Shown here piece after piece: positions 20,210 to 29,675 of a stretch of DNA of 64,000 bases; the first letter of the stretch is position 1; each line of letters begins with the position of its first letter. The DNA is taken from NCBI GenBank assembly GCA_003263775.1, contig JYJJ01000052.1, positions 62,001 through 126,000 on the forward strand, written 5' to 3'. The notes under the pieces were generated by a model, which saw only the letters and a program-made list of their open reading frames with translations, made no database searches and was not told the DNA's origin. The position numbers and the translations under genes were made by a program. The stretch comes from Vibrio maritimus (GTDB lineage Bacteria; Pseudomonadota; Gammaproteobacteria; Enterobacterales; Vibrionaceae).

Positions 20210-20911
20210 ATGACTTACAAAATACTCGCGATCGATACCGCAACCGAAAATTGCTCAGTGGCTTTGCTGGTGGGTGACACCACATACTCACGCAGTGAAT
20301 TGGCTCCGCGTGACCACACTAAGAAAGTACTGCCAATGGTAGACGAGCTGCTTAAAGAAGCGGGTTTGACACTGGCTGAACTTGATGCTTTAGCCTTTGC
20401 TCGTGGTCCAGGTAGTTTCACCGGCGTGCGTATCTGTATTGGTATCGCGCAAGGCTTGGGCTTTGGTGCGGATTTGCCGATGATCGGTATTTCGACGTTA
20501 AAAGCGATGGCGCAAGGCGCGTATCGTGTTGGCGGTGCAACCACGGTTGCAAGTGCGATTGATGCTCGTATGAATGAGGTATATTGGGGTCGTTTCGAGC
20601 GTCTTGAATCTGGCGATTGGCAAGATGCAGATCAGGAACAAGTGGTGCCGCCGAGTGTGCTGGCCGAAAACCTTGTTAAAGACGAGCATACGTGGGTGAC
20701 CGCAGGCACGGGTTGGGAAGCGTATGCAGACACGTTATCGACGCTGGCTATCGATACGCAAGTATCCGAGGTTCTGTTCCCTGAAGCGCAGGACATCGCG
20801 TACCTTGCGCAGTTTGAGCTAGCAAAAGGCAATACCGTTCCGGCTGAAGAAGCCAGCCCTGTGTATCTGCGTGATACAGTGGCTTGGAAAAAGCTACCGG
20901 GCCGAGAGTAA
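20210..20911 (+). CDS. tsaB: tRNA threonylcarbamoyladenosine biosynthesis protein TsaB
   Basis: TsaB is the inactive ASKHA-fold partner that scaffolds TsaD and TsaE for the t6A modification at position 37 of ANN-decoding tRNAs. Family marks are [15 protein letters not shown] and [14 protein letters not shown]. The 233-residue length is normal. The ATG follows the yoaA stop directly, so the two genes are co-transcribed. Confidence 0.95.
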   Translation: MTYKILAIDTATENCSVALLVGDTTYSRSELAPRDHTKKVLPMVDELLKEAGLTLAELDALAFARGPGSFTGVRICIGIAQGLGFGADLPMIGISTLKAMAQGAYRVGGATTVASAIDARMNEVYWGRFERLESGDWQDADQEQVVPPSVLAENLVKDEHTWVTAGTGWEAYADTLSTLAIDTQVSEVLFPEAQDIAYLAQFELAKGNTVPAEEASPVYLRDTVAWKKLPGRE

Positions 20912-20954
20912 TCAAGGAGAGGGCTAGCAACTAACAGGCTAGCCCAGCTAAACT

Positions 20955-21272
20955 ATGGTGTCGATAAACGGCTTACCTTCCATACCCAACCAACGTAAGA
21001 CACAAAAAGCCAATGCAAAAAAGGCAGTGTCGAAAGCCTCCACGTCTCAATCTTCGCAACCAACAAGCCAATCTACTCAGGTTACCAAAGTCGCTCAAGC
21101 AGTGGCGCACTCGGTCAAACACTTATCCGACGCTGACATGGCCAAGGCTCAGGTTCAGTATGATCTTCCAGAGGGACGATCGAAGAAGGCACTGGAAGAG
21201 TATATGAATGTCATGAATCGAGCTAAGCGCGAGGAACTCCAGCAGTTGCTTGGTGTCGATATCTATATATGA
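20955..21272 (+). CDS. small uncharacterised protein in the tsaB-slp interval
   Basis: I do not recognise this 105-residue protein. The first half is basic and low in complexity, rich in Lys, Ser, Gln and Thr, and is likely disordered. The second half is predicted helical and charged (DLPEGRSKKALEEYMNVMNRAKREEL). There is no signal peptide or membrane segment. It reads with tsaB and slp and could belong to the same transcript, about 43 bases after tsaB. Confidence 0.65.
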   Translation: MVSINGLPSIPNQRKTQKANAKKAVSKASTSQSSQPTSQSTQVTKVAQAVAHSVKHLSDADMAKAQVQYDLPEGRSKKALEEYMNVMNRAKREELQQLLGVDIYI

Positions 21273-21310
21273 TAATAAGAGTTATTTGCTTTAACTAGAG
21301 TATCCTATTT

Positions 21311-21865
21311 ATGAAAACACTTCTGAAGCTCAGCAGTATTATGGCGTTGAGTGCCATTTTGAGTGCGTGTGGTAGTCTTCCTGAAACCTTAGCGACCAAC
21401 AATGAGAGCGTTGTCGCAACTTATCAAGGTGTCATGGATACCAGCGACAACACCGAAGTCCGTCTGGGCGGTGTTATTGATACGGTAACAAATCTCGCCG
21501 ATCGAACGCGCATCGAGGTGGTCAACCTTCCAATTGATAAGTACGGAAAACCAGACATCAGTGAAGAGCCTAATGGCCGCTTTATCGCTTACGTTGACGG
21601 CTTTGTCGACCCGATAACTTATGCTCAAGGGCGTCTAGTCACAGTCGGTGGTCATAAAGAGGGGTTGGAGCGTGGTAAAATTGGCGAGTATGAAGGTGAT
21701 TTCCCGGTTATCAAAGCATATGGCAATTACTTGTGGCGCGTTGAAGAGCGCTTGATCATCAATCGAGACTTTGGCGGCTATAGCTCTTGTTGGGGCTACT
21801 ACTGTGATGGGTTCTACTATCATGGCGGACCGAGCACCGGCAGAGTCATCAAAGAGGTGAAGTAG
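21311..21865 (+). CDS. slp: Slp family outer-membrane lipoprotein
   Basis: The lipoprotein signal ends in the lipobox LSAC near residue 20. The Slp family body includes VRLGGVIDTV, a GRFIAYVDGFVDP segment and a YLWRVEE segment near the C-terminus. E. coli Slp is starvation-induced and YeaY is its paralogue; yeaY sits in the same fadD-tsaB-yoaA neighbourhood, so this is the counterpart. The function is not known beyond an envelope role. Confidence 0.88.
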   Translation: MKTLLKLSSIMALSAILSACGSLPETLATNNESVVATYQGVMDTSDNTEVRLGGVIDTVTNLADRTRIEVVNLPIDKYGKPDISEEPNGRFIAYVDGFVDPITYAQGRLVTVGGHKEGLERGKIGEYEGDFPVIKAYGNYLWRVEERLIINRDFGGYSSCWGYYCDGFYYHGGPSTGRVIKEVK

Positions 21866-21867
21866 GA

Positions 21868-22734
21868 TTGAACTCTAGCTTCAAAGAACAGTCGGTCAAG
21901 ATAGATGACAGAACGGTTGCCTATCTTGAGCGTCCAGCAAAAACAAACGGCCGCAAAGACGGTCGTTTTTATTCATGCTGGAAGGATAACGCCGCCAGCT
22001 TTCACGCTCTTTTCCCGCTTATTGAGCAGAATGCTCCGGATTGGCGAGCTATCGTGATTGATTTACCCGGTCATGGTCACTCGAGCCATAAGAGCGAACA
22101 TCACTTTTATAACTTTCATGACTACGTTGACGATCTTCACCGCATTTTGGTTAAACTTCACGCGGTTGATGTCTGCCTGGTGGGTCATTCACTTGGTGCA
22201 TTGGTTGCGAGTTGCTATAGTGCAGCCTTTCCAGAAAAAGTGTCCTGTTTAGTTCAAATCGAAGCGCATATCCCACTGTCGGAGTCACCGCAGCTGAGCC
22301 CTGAGCGTTTGAGAAAAGGCATCGAAAGCCGAGAGCGCTGGCGCAATAAAACGGCCAAATCCATCCCTTCAAAGCAAGATGCGATTGCGATGCGTAAACG
22401 CGCGACCAAACTTCCAACTGAAGCGGTACTACCGATTGTCGAGCGCGATCTCCGACAATTGGGAGGTAAGTGGGTCTGGCGACATGACAGTAAGCTCAAA
22501 TGCGAGTCGGTTTATCGGATGAGTGAGCCGCAAGCCTTGGCGATTATGGAGTCAATCACGGTGCCTCACCTGATCATACTTGGCCAGCGTGGGTACGCTT
22601 ATTTACAGCGCCCAGAGTGTTTGCAGCCGCTTCGCAACGCACAGATTGAGATGGTAGAGGGCGATCACCATTGCCATTTGGAATCACCAGAGCAGGTATT
22701 TGAACTAATACTTGGACGAGTTAACAAAAATTAA
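21868..22734 (+). CDS. alpha/beta hydrolase (internally scrambled frame)
   Basis: The nucleophile elbow is GHSLGA near residue 108, a probable catalytic histidine lies in EGDHHCHLE near the C-terminus, and the conserved DLPGHGHS follows the oxyanion segment. The start is TTG 21868, two bases after slp. Residues about 30-38 read GRFYSC. One frame over, the same bases read TVVFIH, and then WKDN returns in the first frame. Two compensating indels at 21953-21977 would restore the standard VVFIHGWKDN oxyanion motif. The substrate is unknown. It precedes fadD. Confidence 0.8.
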   Translation: MNSSFKEQSVKIDDRTVAYLERPAKTNGRKDGRFYSCWKDNAASFHALFPLIEQNAPDWRAIVIDLPGHGHSSHKSEHHFYNFHDYVDDLHRILVKLHAVDVCLVGHSLGALVASCYSAAFPEKVSCLVQIEAHIPLSESPQLSPERLRKGIESRERWRNKTAKSIPSKQDAIAMRKRATKLPTEAVLPIVERDLRQLGGKWVWRHDSKLKCESVYRMSEPQALAIMESITVPHLIILGQRGYAYLQRPECLQPLRNAQIEMVEGDHHCHLESPEQVFELILGRVNKN

Positions 22735-22760
22735 ACAAGTGTTTGAGTCTTTCGTGCGCT

Positions 22761-22777
22761 AACTGGTCTGCTGTGTT
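22761..22777 (+). promoter_or_regulatory. FadR-like operator upstream of fadD
   Basis: AACTGGTCTGCTGTGTT shares the left half AACTGGTC and the right end TGTT with the FadR consensus. FadR represses fadD in the absence of long-chain acyl-CoA, and this site lies about 120 bp before the fadD start. Confidence 0.6.
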
Positions 22778-22895
22778 GTAATAGCAGGAATAATAAAACA
22801 TTCATAGTCCCATAAAGTGTTAACAATATTTTAAAACAACACTGAAAATCTGCCTATGAAACGAAAGAGTGACCTTACACGCAAGGAGTAGAATT

Positions 22896-24595
22896 GTGGA
22901 TAAACCTTGGCTTTCTCGATACCCAAGCGATGTGCCTGAGCAAATCAATCCAGATCAGTACCCCTCTCTAGTTGAAATGTTCGAACAGTCGATTCACAAA
23001 TATGCAGACCAACCTGCGTTTGTGAATATGGGTTCGGTTATGACATTCCGCAAACTGGAAGAGCGTAGCCGAGCGTTTGCAGCGTACTTGCAAAATGAGC
23101 TAAAACTGCAAAAAGGCGATCGCGTTGCGATCATGATGCCAAACCTGCTGCAATACCCAATCGCGCTATTTGGTGTGCTGCGTGCTGGCCTTATCGCCGT
23201 GAACGTTAACCCTCTCTACACGCCGCGTGAGCTTGAGCACCAACTGAATGATGCCGATGCCAAAGCCATCGTTATCGTTTCAAACTTTGCCAATACGCTT
23301 GAGCAAGTCGTTGATAAAACGCCAATCAAGCACGTAGTACTGACAAGCCTTGGTCAAATGTTGCCAACTGCGAAGGGGACGATTGTCGACTTCGTCGTTA
23401 AGTACGTAAAAGGCATGGTGCTAAGTACGACCTACCAGGTGCGATTTCATTTAAGAAAGCGCTGAGTAAAGGTCGCCGTTTGCAATACGTGAAGCCGTTT
23501 ATGACCGGTGACGATATTGCCTTCTTACAATATACCGGTGGTACCACAGGTGTTGCTAAAGGGGCGATCCTGACGCATCGCAATATGATTGCTAACGTGA
23601 TGCAGGCGAAGGGTATGTACGCGCCTGTATTGAACGAAGGTCGTGAGCTGGTGGTCACCGCATTGCCGCTGTACCACGTGTTCGCACTCACAGTGAACTG
23701 TTTGCTGTTTATAGAAATGGGTGGACAAAACCTGCTTATCACCAACCCGCGCGATATCCCGGGCTTTGTGAAAGAGCTGCAAAAATACCCATTTACTGCG
23801 ATTACGGGTGTAAACACACTATTTAACGCTCTCATCAACAATGAAGATTTCCATGAGCTTGACTTCCGCGGCCTTCGACTGGCTGTGGGCGGTGGTATGG
23901 CAGTGCAACGCGCTGTTGCAGAGCAGTGGAAAAAGACCACGGGCTGTTTCCTATTGGAAGGTTACGGTCTCACCGAGTGTTCTCCATTGGTGGCAGCGTA
24001 CCCGCACGATCTAACAGAGTACAACGGCTCTATTGGCCTACCGGTACCATCAACGGAAGTGCGCATTGTCGATGAAGACGGCAACCCAGTCGAAGGTGAT
24101 GGCAAAGGAGAACTGCAGGTACGCGGTCCTCAAGTCATGCAAGGCTACTGGCAGCGTGCTGAAGCGACGAAAGAAGTGATCAACCAAGAGGGTTGGTTGT
24201 CGACAGGCGATATCGTTGAGTTCGATAATGATGGTTTCTTGCACATCGTTGACCGCAAGAAAGACATGATTTTGGTTTCAGGCTTCAACGTCTATCCAAA
24301 TGAAATCGAAGATGTTGTGGCGCTGAATGACAAAGTACTGGAAGTCGCTGCGATTGGTGAAGCGAACGAAGCCTCTGGCGAGATCGTTAAGATCTTCGTG
24401 GTTAAGAAGGACAACTCGTTAACCAAAGAAGAGATCATCGAACACTGTCGTCAGCATCTAACGGGTTACAAGATCCCGAAACGTGTTGAATTTAGAGATG
24501 ATCTACCAAAGACTAACGTCGGTAAGATCTTGCGTCGCGTATTGCGTGAAGAAAACGACGCAAAACTGCTCAAGACCTCAGAGAAGACAGTTTAA
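22896..24595 (+). CDS. fadD: long-chain fatty acid-CoA ligase (frame broken)
   Basis: FadD activates imported long-chain fatty acids with ATP and CoA for beta-oxidation. The P-loop-like motif is [12 protein letters not shown], with GYGLTECSP later, [11 protein letters not shown] near residue 470, and a C-terminal NVGKILRR lysine motif. The start is GTG 22896, with AAGGAG 8 bases upstream. The frame breaks at about 23421, where one extra C gives [18 protein letters not shown]. The repaired length is about 566 residues. A terminator follows. Confidence 0.94.
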
Positions 24596-24621
24596 GTTAA
24601 CGTTTGATTACAATCAGTGCT

Positions 24622-24653
24622 AAAATGCCAGCCCGCAAAGCTGGCATTTTTTT
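24622..24653 (+). terminator. terminator after fadD
   Basis: AAATGCCAGC pairs with GCTGGCATTT and is followed by a long T-run. It separates fadD from rnd. Confidence 0.88.
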
Positions 24654-24668
24654 ATGAAGAGAGATTGA

Positions 24669-25790
24669 GTGGAATACCAAATAGTAACAGAGTTTGCCGA
24701 GCTAGAGTCGGTATGCAGCAAGGCTCGTGAATCCGATGTCGTGATGTTGGACACCGAGTTTGTGCGCATTCGTACTTATTACCCTAAGCTGGGTTTGATT
24801 CAGCTTTATGATGGTGAACAGCTGTCTCTCATCGACCCACTCACAATCAGTGACTTCACACCGTTCATTGAGCTTCTTAAAGACACGTCAGTATTGAAGG
24901 TGCTGCACGCTTGTGGTGAAGACCTTGAAGTGTTTGCCAACAGCTTCAATTGCATGCCTTACCCTATGGTAGATACGCAGATCATGGCGGCATTCCTAGG
25001 TCATGGCCTGTCGACGGGCTTCGCTGCCTTGGTTCAAGAGTACCTTGATGTTGAGCTTGATAAGAGTGAATCTCGCGCCGACTGGGTTGCGCGTCCACTG
25101 ACTGATAAGCAGCTCGACTACGCGGCAGCCGATGTTTACTACCTATGGCCGCTTTACTTTAAGCTGTTTGCAAAAGTGGAAGCCAAAGAGTGGTGGGAAG
25201 CGGCGCAGCAAGAATCTGATCTGTTGATGCAAAAGCGCGGCAGAACGCCTAATCCTGAGAATGCCTACCTAGATATCAAAGGGGCTTGGCAGCTTAAACG
25301 TAAGCAGCTTGCGGTGTTAAAACCATTGGCGACTTGGCGCTTTAATGAAGCGTTAAAGCGTGATTTAGCCTTGAACTTTATCATCAAAGAGCAAGAGCTG
25401 TGGACGGTTGCCCGTCACGGTTTGAAAAAGCCAAAGCAGATGGAACAAGAAGGTATTGACCCTAGAGCGATCCGTCGTCATGGTGAGCGTATCGCTGCCA
25501 TCGTAAAACGTGCACAGCAAACTCCGGAAGAAGATTTCCCAGAGAAAATCGAACGTCTCATGGATTTCCCTGGCTACAAACAAGTCTTTAAAACACTGAA
25601 AGATGAAGTGAAAAAGGCCGCTCAGCACAGCGGTTTAGCGACTGAGTTTTTAGCGTCTAAAAAGCAGCTCAATCAGTATCTATCTTGGGTTTGGAAGCAT
25701 CAGCGCGATCCTGCCAAGCTGCCGGATGTGATGCAAGGTTGGCGTTTGGAACTGTTTGGTCGTCAGCTCGACCAAGTGATGGAAGCTTAA
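24669..25790 (+). CDS. rnd: ribonuclease D
   Basis: RNase D trims tRNA and other RNA 3' ends. The DEDDy exonuclease motifs are DTEFVR near residue 28, a central aspartate in LHACGEDLEVF, and YAAADVYYL. A HRDC-type helical domain is expected after about residue 210 (LKPLATWRFNEALKRDL). The start is GTG 24669 (VEYQIVTEF). Its position between fadD and the min operon is conserved in vibrios. Confidence 0.94.
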   Translation: MEYQIVTEFAELESVCSKARESDVVMLDTEFVRIRTYYPKLGLIQLYDGEQLSLIDPLTISDFTPFIELLKDTSVLKVLHACGEDLEVFANSFNCMPYPMVDTQIMAAFLGHGLSTGFAALVQEYLDVELDKSESRADWVARPLTDKQLDYAAADVYYLWPLYFKLFAKVEAKEWWEAAQQESDLLMQKRGRTPNPENAYLDIKGAWQLKRKQLAVLKPLATWRFNEALKRDLALNFIIKEQELWTVARHGLKKPKQMEQEGIDPRAIRRHGERIAAIVKRAQQTPEEDFPEKIERLMDFPGYKQVFKTLKDEVKKAAQHSGLATEFLASKKQLNQYLSWVWKHQRDPAKLPDVMQGWRLELFGRQLDQVMEA

Positions 25791-25824
25791 TCACGCACGC
25801 AAGTTCACAGTGCTACTGACTAAC

Positions 25825-25852
25825 AAAAAGGCTCGCAATTGCGAGCCTTTTT
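25825..25852. terminator. bidirectional terminator between rnd and minE
   Basis: A perfect palindrome, AAAAAGGCTCGCAATTGCGAG followed by CCTTTTT, serves both converging genes. Confidence 0.88.
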
Positions 25853-25857
25853 AGTAT

Positions 25858-26121
25858 CTACTTTTCGTCTTCTGGAAGCTGCACGTTGAGCTCTAGAACC
25901 GAAATGTCATCGTCTTTGTGTTCGAAAGACAGATCCACCATAGATGGGTCAACGTCGACGTACTTAGCGATCACTTTAAGGATATCTTCCTTTAATTGCG
26001 GTAAGTAAGACGGAGAAGGCGAGCCCTCACTGCGTCTCTCTGCAACAATGATTTGCAAACGTTCTTTCGCTAGGTTTGCTGAGGTCTTCTTCTGTGGGCG
26101 GAAAAACTCAAGTAAAGACAT
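25858..26121 (-). CDS. minE: cell division topological specificity factor MinE
   Basis: MinE drives pole-to-pole oscillation of MinD and so confines division to mid-cell. The N-terminal membrane-binding and MinD-contact region ([20 protein letters not shown]) is followed by the dimer domain ([17 protein letters not shown]). The 87 residues are the usual size. It is the last gene of minCDE. Confidence 0.96.
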   Translation of the reverse strand: MSLLEFFRPQKKTSANLAKERLQIIVAERRSEGSPSPSYLPQLKEDILKVIAKYVDVDPSMVDLSFEHKDDDISVLELNVQLPEDEK

Positions 26122-26124
26122 AGC

Positions 26125-26936
26125 TTACCCCCGAATAGACGTTTGAAGATACCTTTCTTCTGCTCTGTTAAGAAGCGGAAGTCGACTTGCTCACCTAGTA
26201 GACGGTCAACGGTGTCTGAGTACGCCATACCCGCATCAGACTCATCATCAAAAATGACTGGTACGCCTTTGTTTGAGGCATTTAGTACCGCTTGGCTCTC
26301 TGGAATAACGCCAAGCAGTGAAATGTGTAGGATCTCTTCCACATCTTCAACCGACAGCATTTCGCCTTGTGTTACGCGTGCAGGGTTGTAGCGAGTTAGC
26401 AATAGATGCTGCTTAACCGGCTCTTTGCCTTCTTCTGCACGGCGCGACTTAGAATCAAGAATGCCAAGAATGCGGTCTGAATCGCGAACCGAAGAGACTT
26501 CTGGGTTGGTGGTGACAATCGCTTCATCAGCGAAGTACAGCGCCATTAGAGCGCCTTGTTCAATACCCGCAGGGGAGTCACAAATCACGAAGTCGAAACC
26601 CATTTCATCTAGGTCGTCTAGCACGCGGCGCACGCCCTCTTTGGTCAGAGCATCTTTGTCACGAGTTTGTGAGGCAGGCAGAATGAATAGGTTGTCTGTG
26701 CGCTTATCTTTGATTAGAGCTTGGTTTAGCGTTGCTTCGCCATTGATGACGTTAACAAAGTCATACACCACGCGACGCTCACAACCCATGATTAGGTCGA
26801 GGTTACGCAAGCCGATGTCGAAGTCGATTACAGCCGTTTTTTTGCCCTTGAGCGCAAGACCCGATGCGATAGCCGCGCTCGAAGTTGTCTTACCTACGCC
26901 GCCTTTACCCGACGTTACCACAATAATGCGTGCCAT
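26125..26936 (-). CDS. minD: septum site-determining ATPase MinD (C-terminal frame break)
   Basis: MinD is the membrane-cycling ATPase that recruits MinC. The deviant Walker A is SGKGGVGKTT near residue 10. Later motifs are FDIGLRNLDLIMG and VICDSPAGIEQGA. The C-terminal membrane-targeting helix is KKGIFKRLFGG. As written, the frame runs on past FGG into minE. The five C bases at 26128-26132 would need a sixth to give the usual stop. With it the protein is exactly 270 residues, the size of E. coli MinD. Confidence 0.95.
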
Positions 26937-26956
26937 TTATTGTATTCCTTAAAATT

Positions 26957-27619
26957 CTAAATCGTGAGGATCTCGAAATCGAGTTGGTCGTCGGTCATCC
27001 CGAACAGCACCTTTTTACCCCAATATTCACGTTCAATCTGATCGCTGAGCCAGTAGTTCCCTGCTATGGAGACGAGCTCAGCTTGTAGGTCGTTGCAGAG
27101 AATTTTTGCATCGCGTGAGCCACTCGCCCCTGCGATTGCTCGGCCTCTTAATGTGCCATGGATGTGAATGGTGCCGTCAGCAATGACTTCGGCTCCCGCA
27201 CTCACATGGCTTAATATGACAAGGTCACTGTTTTTGGCATAGATCTGTTGACCGGAGCGCACTGGGGTACGAACGATTTTGGTCGGTTCCATTTTAGCAG
27301 GCGCTTGAGAGGGCGCTTTACTCGCTGTCATCACTGCAAAACCTGCCTGTGAAGCGAGGTTTTGAATGCGTTTGTCCTGACAGCCAGTGATGCCCACAGC
27401 AATCATACCTATCTCTTCGATACCCAGTTTTAGGTCGACAAAATTAAGGTCGCCTTCAACTTTGCTCACATTGATCACCACAGGTGCTGAGGCGAAAAAG
27501 GTAGGGGCTTGAGAGACTTTTTGCTGCAAAAATTGAACTGCTTTGGAAACATCGTTGTCAGAAAGATGCAACACCGATAAGGTGAAGCTACTGCCTTTCA
27601 GATCTGGGGATTGAGACAT
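26957..27619 (-). CDS. minC: septum site-determining protein MinC
   Basis: MinC inhibits FtsZ polymerisation when bound to MinD. The N-terminal domain lies in residues 8-105 and the C-terminal beta-helix domain, which binds MinD, in about 120-220 ([27 protein letters not shown]). The 220-residue length is normal. It is first in the minC-minD-minE operon. Confidence 0.95.
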   Translation of the reverse strand: MSQSPDLKGSSFTLSVLHLSDNDVSKAVQFLQQKVSQAPTFFASAPVVINVSKVEGDLNFVDLKLGIEEIGMIAVGITGCQDKRIQNLASQAGFAVMTASKAPSQAPAKMEPTKIVRTPVRSGQQIYAKNSDLVILSHVSAGAEVIADGTIHIHGTLRGRAIAGASGSRDAKILCNDLQAELVSIAGNYWLSDQIEREYWGKKVLFGMTDDQLDFEILTI

Positions 27620-27834
27620 TGATGATCAAATCCTTGTGCCATTGACATTGCTTTTGATTAGGTTTGCCAATGTAACCGTATCTAGAGGTCACTTGGGAAT
27701 ATTCATGTTATATTTCAACACTAGATACAGCAAGCTATCTTGCTCTCAAATGGATAATTAACTCTCAATTTTCCATAAACTAACTCAATTATTTCTTCGA
27801 CTTGAGAAGATAGGCAACCACAAGAGATACAACC

Positions 27835-28109
27835 ATGCTTTGTTCAATCTATAAAAGCACTAAAAAAGACGGGGCATACCTGTACATTGCTAAGAAAGAC
27901 GACTTTACACCAGTACCAGATGCGCTCATGGAGATGTTTGGCCGACCTCAGTTTGTGATGGTTGTGAACCTCGCTGGTCGCACGTTGGCTTGGTGGATGT
28001 GGAGAAAGTAAAAGCCTCGATCAACGAGGAGGGTTTTTTCTTACAATTGCCACCACCACCAGAAAACTTGCTAGATAAATATAAAGAGCAGAAAGCTCAG
28101 CAAAAATAA
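27835..28109 (+). CDS. ycgL: YcgL family protein (frame broken)
   Basis: The first 51 codons read [18 protein letters not shown]... and stop early. Adding one G at about 27987 turns the end into [16 protein letters not shown] and carries on to [19 protein letters not shown], which is the YcgL family signature. The repaired protein has about 91 residues. The gene is too short for the usual size filters and is divergent from minC, as in E. coli. YcgL is a small fold of unknown biochemical function. Confidence 0.9.
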
Positions 28110-28133
28110 TCCGAATGCTCAGGGGAGGGCACG

Positions 28134-29110
28134 GTGAAAAAGATATTGTCAGTGATACTAGGAGCAAGCCTAGCCACAAGCGCAGCAGCGCAACAAAAGG
28201 AATCCTTCGAGGAGTATGTCGCAGGCTCAAGCAAGAAGCACGTGCCAAAGGGATTTCCGAGCAAATTTTAACAGAAGCCTTTGCTGGAGTTGAATACAAA
28301 CCTAGAGCGGTAAAAGCTGACCGCAACCAGCCCGAGAAAAAGCTCACTTTGGATGAATACATTCCAAGAGCGGTGCCAGACTGGAAAGTCAAACAAGCGA
28401 AAGAGCTGCACGATAAGCACTACGCTGAGCTAAAACGTATTGGCGATGAGTATGGAGTTCAGCCGCGCTTTATTGTGGCACTTTGGGGTGTGGAAAGTAA
28501 CTTTGGCCGCTTCACGGGGAATTACCGCGTCATCGATGCGCTGTCGACCATGGCTTATGAAGGGCGACGCGAAGCCTTCTTCCGTAGTGAAGCACTTGCC
28601 GCTCTGACGATTCTAGAACAAGGGCATATTGCACCAGCGGACATGAAAGGGTCTTGGGCTGGGGCGATGGGTCAAAGTCAGTTTATGCCAAGTTCTTTCT
28701 TGAACTTTGCTGCTGATGGCAACGGCGATGGTAAGAAGGACATTTGGGACTCGGAAGCAGACGTATTTGCTTCGACTGCGAACTATCTTGCGCAATCTGG
28801 CTGGGATGATAAATACACCTGGGGTCGTCAAGTCAAAGTGCCAAAAGGTTTTTCTCCAGAGCTGCAAGGTCGTGAGTCTGAAAAAGGCAAGCTACTGCAA
28901 GAGTGGAGCAAGTTAGGTGTTACCAAATACGATGGTCGTCCGTTGCCACAATTGAATGAAGACATCAAAGCGTGGCTCATTATGCCCGATGATGAAAATG
29001 GTCGTGTTTACTTGGTATACAATAACTACAACGTGCTTATGAAGTGGAATCGCTCGTATTACTTTGCTTTAGCGGTGAGTCATTTAGCTGATCGTATTGC
29101 GATGAAGTAG
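28134..29110 (+). CDS. MltB-family lytic murein transglycosylase (frame broken)
   Basis: This enzyme cleaves peptidoglycan glycan strands to form 1,6-anhydro ends. The catalytic glutamate lies in ALWGVESNFGRFTG; GSWAGAMGQSQFMPSSF and FNFAADGNGDGKKDIW are also typical. The start is GTG 28134 after AGGGGAGG and encodes the signal peptide KKILSVILGASLATSAAA. The frame breaks near 28225 (one extra base gives YVAGLKQEARAKG), so a start further inside would lose the export signal. The repaired length is 325 residues. It follows ycgL directly. Confidence 0.9.
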
Positions 29111-29160
29111 TGGTTGAAGGCGTTCTTTAAGTGATAGCGCCGACCTAAAAATCTACAGAA

Positions 29161-29200
29161 AAGGGCTCAACGTACTCAGGCCGCGTACGTTGAGCCCTTT
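29161..29200. terminator. bidirectional terminator after the transglycosylase gene
   Basis: AAGGGCTCAACGTAC pairs with GTACGTTGAGCCCTT. It serves the convergent transglycosylase and HPr-paralogue genes. Confidence 0.85.
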
Positions 29201-29207
29201 AATTATC

Positions 29208-29459
29208 TTAACCAGTCACTTTTTCTAAGAAACTCGCCAACTCATCCACTGCCTGCTTATTGGCAGATTGAACTGTGACTTCAGTGCCTTTAACTAACTG
29301 CAGTGTCTGCAGTTTAAATAGGTTTTTGGCAGTGGCGGTTTTCCCTTTTGATACTATTTCGACATCTTCAGCGTACTGCTTTGCTTGTTTAACAAACTGT
29401 GCTGCAGGTCTGGTGTGTAGGCCACTTTCCGCTGTAATTACGGCATTTTTTTTATACAT
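29208..29459 (-). CDS. HPr family phosphocarrier paralogue
   Basis: The 83 residues resemble HPr over the whole length, with the phosphoaccepting histidine in GLHTRPAA (residue 15). The Ser46 region, KSASAKS in the housekeeping HPr at 59335-59592, here reads KTATAKN, so residue 46 is Asn. No phosphotransferase genes are nearby. The role is unknown; it may act in a nitrogen-type or side branch of the PTS. Confidence 0.85.
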   Translation of the reverse strand: MYKKNAVITAESGLHTRPAAQFVKQAKQYAEDVEIVSKGKTATAKNLFKLQTLQLVKGTEVTVQSANKQAVDELASFLEKVTG

Positions 29460-29675
29460 AGCGTTGTCCCCTCATTGGTCGACGAATATTTCTGACTCTG
29501 TTTGTACCTAACGTGAGGGACGAATACTGTGACAAAGAGGCAAACTTGCTAATACAAGAGCAAAGTGTAGAGAAAAATGAGAGGGAGTTAACGTTATATG
29601 ACTGATTTTTAGAGGGAAATGTCGTGCGACAAGCTGGGGGCAACAGTAAGGGAGCGAACTCCCTTACTTGCAAGA

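Noticed and set aside
29460..29675. A 73-codon frame upstream of the HPr paralogue
   Set aside because: It has no family features, and the region looks like a promoter and leader of the paralogue. I left it out.
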